From Synergistota bacterium (GTDB taxonomy: Bacteria; Synergistota; Synergistia; Synergistales; Synergistaceae): a stretch of DNA of 64,000 nucleotides. The notes under the pieces are model-generated. The model was given only the letters and a program-made list of their open reading frames with translations. It was not told the origin of the DNA and did no database searches. The position numbers and the translations under genes are program-made. Shown here piece by piece: positions 62,373-64,000 of the stretch; position 1 is the first letter of the stretch; each line of letters begins with the position of its first letter. The DNA is taken from the NCBI GenBank assembly GCA_023450745.1, contig JAEXGR010000032.1:50294-114293 (forward strand), in the 5' to 3' direction.

Positions 62373-63557
62373 ATGGACCGCATAGGGGGCATACCGGAAG
62401 GAGAAACGACGCACGGCGAGGAAATGTCGCTGCCGCTGCTGCGTTTTGAAGACAGATTTCCCTGCTGGGACGAAGAGACGTTCTTGCTTGCCGGAGAAGC
62501 CCCCTCTGCCCTGGGCGCGCTGGCGGCAAAAGGGCTGCTTCGGCAAGCCGGCGGCGGCTACGTGCTGACGCCCGCGGGAGACCGGGAGCGCCTGAAATGC
62601 GCCGAGCGCCTCCAGATTCCCGCCTTTGCCGCGATCGAGCCCTTCGATCCCGCGGAATCGCTCTGGAACAACAGGCTTTGCCAGCTTATGCGGCGCGCCG
62701 TTAGCGGACGGCTTGGCGGCGGGGAGTATTCTTTAAACGAAAAGCTCCCCATACTTCCCGGGCTCTCAAGCGGCGAGCTGTGGCTGCGCGACGGGGACGG
62801 GCGCGTTAAGTACCGGTGGGCGGAGCATCCGCTGATAAAATCGTTTCTGGCGCGGTTTCCCCGGCACGACGCCGCCGCGCGGCAGAGCGCGGCTTTCGGC
62901 GACGCCGCGATGTGGCGGTGGGCGGAGGCGGCGGGGGCGAGTTTCCGCGTCCAGAGCTTCAATCTGGTCGTGAGAAGCCGCGACGGCCGCGAGCCCCGGC
63001 GTGAAACGCCGCATCTGCCTGCGGACGTTTTTTACATGAAGGACGCGAACCGCCTCTTCTTTCTGCGTACCTCCGGCAAGAACCCCGCGGAGATATACGA
63101 CGCTATCGGACTGCTGCACCTCTTTATGCTCGGACAGCGCCGCGTCTATCTCCCCGGCCTCGCCGACGCCGATTCGCGCGGGCAGGAAAACTGGACGGCG
63201 CTCGTGCTGGCGGCTGACAGTGAAGAAGAGCTGACCGCGCTCCGCGAACGTTATTCGTTCGACGGGAAAAATCTGATCGAACCGGCGAACCCGTTATTCA
63301 TCATCGGTACGAGCGTCGAGCGCCTCCGTAAGCAGGACAAGCCGGAGGATGATATCTATGGCTGGCTCAGCGGCAGAAGCGTTCGTATAGCGGCCCCCGC
63401 CCCGCAAAACCGCTCGCGGAGCAAGGCCGAATACGACGACATAGCCTACCAAAGCGAACCGCGGCGCGAAAGCGCGCGCAGCGAGGCCGATTCCCGCGGC
63501 CGGCTTCTGGGGGCCGCGGCGCGTTCCGCGCGCGGGCCTTATGCGCCGGCGCCATAA
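62373..63557 (+). CDS. Unknown protein between the aminotransferase and grdA
   Basis: A 394-residue soluble protein I do not recognise. A winged-helix-like start (APSALGALAAKGLLRQAGG, then YVLTPAGDRERL) at ~40-70 suggests DNA or partner binding. The core has RVQSFNLVVRSRDGREPR and LHLFMLGQRRVYLPGLADAD. The last ~45 residues are Arg/Ala/Ser-rich and probably disordered. GGGAAG precedes the ATG. Its place just upstream of grdA might mean a role in the reductase system, but no direct evidence. Confidence 0.6.
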   Translation: MDRIGGIPEGETTHGEEMSLPLLRFEDRFPCWDEETFLLAGEAPSALGALAAKGLLRQAGGGYVLTPAGDRERLKCAERLQIPAFAAIEPFDPAESLWNNRLCQLMRRAVSGRLGGGEYSLNEKLPILPGLSSGELWLRDGDGRVKYRWAEHPLIKSFLARFPRHDAAARQSAAFGDAAMWRWAEAAGASFRVQSFNLVVRSRDGREPRRETPHLPADVFYMKDANRLFFLRTSGKNPAEIYDAIGLLHLFMLGQRRVYLPGLADADSRGQENWTALVLAADSEEELTALRERYSFDGKNLIEPANPLFIIGTSVERLRKQDKPEDDIYGWLSGRSVRIAAPAPQNRSRSKAEYDDIAYQSEPRRESARSEADSRGRLLGAAARSARGPYAPAP

Positions 63558-63574
63558 TTAGATAGGGCGACAGC

Positions 63575-63591
63575 CGGGCGCGCAGCGCCCG
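63575..63591 (+). terminator. GC hairpin just upstream of grdA
   Basis: CGGGCG (63575-63580) pairs with CGCCCG (63586-63591) around CGCAG, followed by CTTTAG. It may be a weak terminator or attenuator between the unknown protein and grdA. Confidence 0.5.
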
Positions 63592-63627
63592 CTTTAGCAT
63601 AAATCACAAATAGGAGGTATCTTGTCC

Positions 63628-64000
63628 ATGGGTAAATTAAGCGGTAAGAAACTTCTCCTGCTTGGTGAAAGAGACGGCGTGCCTGGGCCCGCGATGGAAG
63701 CGTGCCTTAAGGATTCCGGAGCGGAAATCGTCTTTTCCGCAACGGAATGCTTTGTCTGAACCGCGGCAGGAGCAATGGACTTGCAAAATCAGCAGCGCAT
63801 CAAAGACGCGGCTGAAAAATTCGGAGCCGGGAACTGTGTAGTAGTATTAGGTTCTTCAGACGCGGAAGGCGCGGAAATCTACGCCGAAACCGTCACAAAC
63901 GGCGACCCGACCTTCGCAGGTCCGCTTGCTGGAGTCCCGTTGGGACTTCCCGTATATCACGTATTCGATGAGGCCATTCGCTCAGAGTGCGACCCGGCGC
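63628..64000 (+). CDS. grdA: Glycine/sarcosine/betaine reductase selenoprotein A (GrdA), 3' end cut
   Basis: The carrier selenoprotein shared by glycine, sarcosine and betaine reductases, which passes the carboxymethyl-selenide to component C. TGA at 63757-63759 is Sec44 in CFVUTAAGAMDLQNQ, the invariant GrdA site. The N-terminus GKLSGKKLLLLGERDGVPGP is standard. About 124 of the usual ~157 residues are in the window. AGGAGG precedes ATG 63628. It supplies the common carrier for both component B pairs here. Confidence 0.94.
63772..63784 (+). promoter_or_regulatory. Short SECIS-like hairpin of grdA
   Basis: GCAA (63772-63775) pairs with TTGC (63781-63784) around TGGAC. The loop starts 16 bases after the UGA, with GG inside. 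The stem is only 4 bp, so the fold is tentative, but the GG position fits the others. Confidence 0.55.

Overview
The window looks like a stretch of chromosome from a diderm, anaerobic, amino-acid-fermenting bacterium, most likely a Synergistota member of the Cloacibacillus type. This is an inference from three things: a type II secretion operon (outer membrane present), Stickland-type glycine reductase genes with in-frame UGA selenocysteine codons, and Firmicutes-like housekeeping neighbours (DivIVA, RNase Y, YmdB, DivIC). Most of the window is GC-rich. One block, about 21.7-30.6 kb, is clearly AT-richer.

Layout. 1-9.6 kb: the secA 3' end, a secreted protein, argS, a DivIC-like division gene, the rpsF-ssb-rpsR operon, a 1.3 kb gene-free spacer full of repeats, then a YybS-like membrane protein, rplI and dnaB. 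9.7-21.7 kb: an O-antigen-ligase-like gene followed by a compact type II secretion operon (two pseudopilins, K, L, M, N, C, D, E, F) with no recognisable GspG or prepilin peptidase. 21.9-30.6 kb: an AT-rich surface-glycan locus (polysialyltransferase-like protein, polymerase, five glycosyltransferases, beta-propeller protein), closed by convergent galE. 31.6-42.8 kb: flavoprotein, queD, folE2, rlmI, HAD phosphatase, HlyD-like protein, yggS-like gene, divIVA, recG, rny and ymdB.

43-64 kb is the metabolic heart. A sodium-coupled amino-acid symporter precedes a sigma70 promoter and a single-aptamer glycine riboswitch that lead into grdX-grdE-grdB. GrdB is read through a UGA. A class IV aminotransferase follows. 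Next comes a second component-B pair (GrdE-like plus a UGA-containing GrdB-like protein) with an NhaC antiporter, a TAXI-TRAP transporter, an AraC-type regulator, a LarA-like protein, a D-2-hydroxyacid dehydrogenase, a group 1c aspartate aminotransferase, an unknown protein, and selenoprotein A (grdA), cut by the window edge.

Three points stand out. (1) The AraC regulator has an in-frame UGA at residue 203, inside the first DNA-recognition helix. It is followed by a perfect 7-bp hairpin with a GG-containing loop, placed almost exactly like the SECIS hairpins of both grdB genes here. It may be a selenocysteine-containing regulator, made full-length only when selenium is available. (2) The second GrdE-like protein lacks the Asn-Cys cleavage site that gives GrdE its pyruvoyl group. 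(3) Together, the second component-B pair with its own transporters and 2-hydroxyacid/2-oxoacid enzymes looks like a reductase system for a substrate other than glycine.
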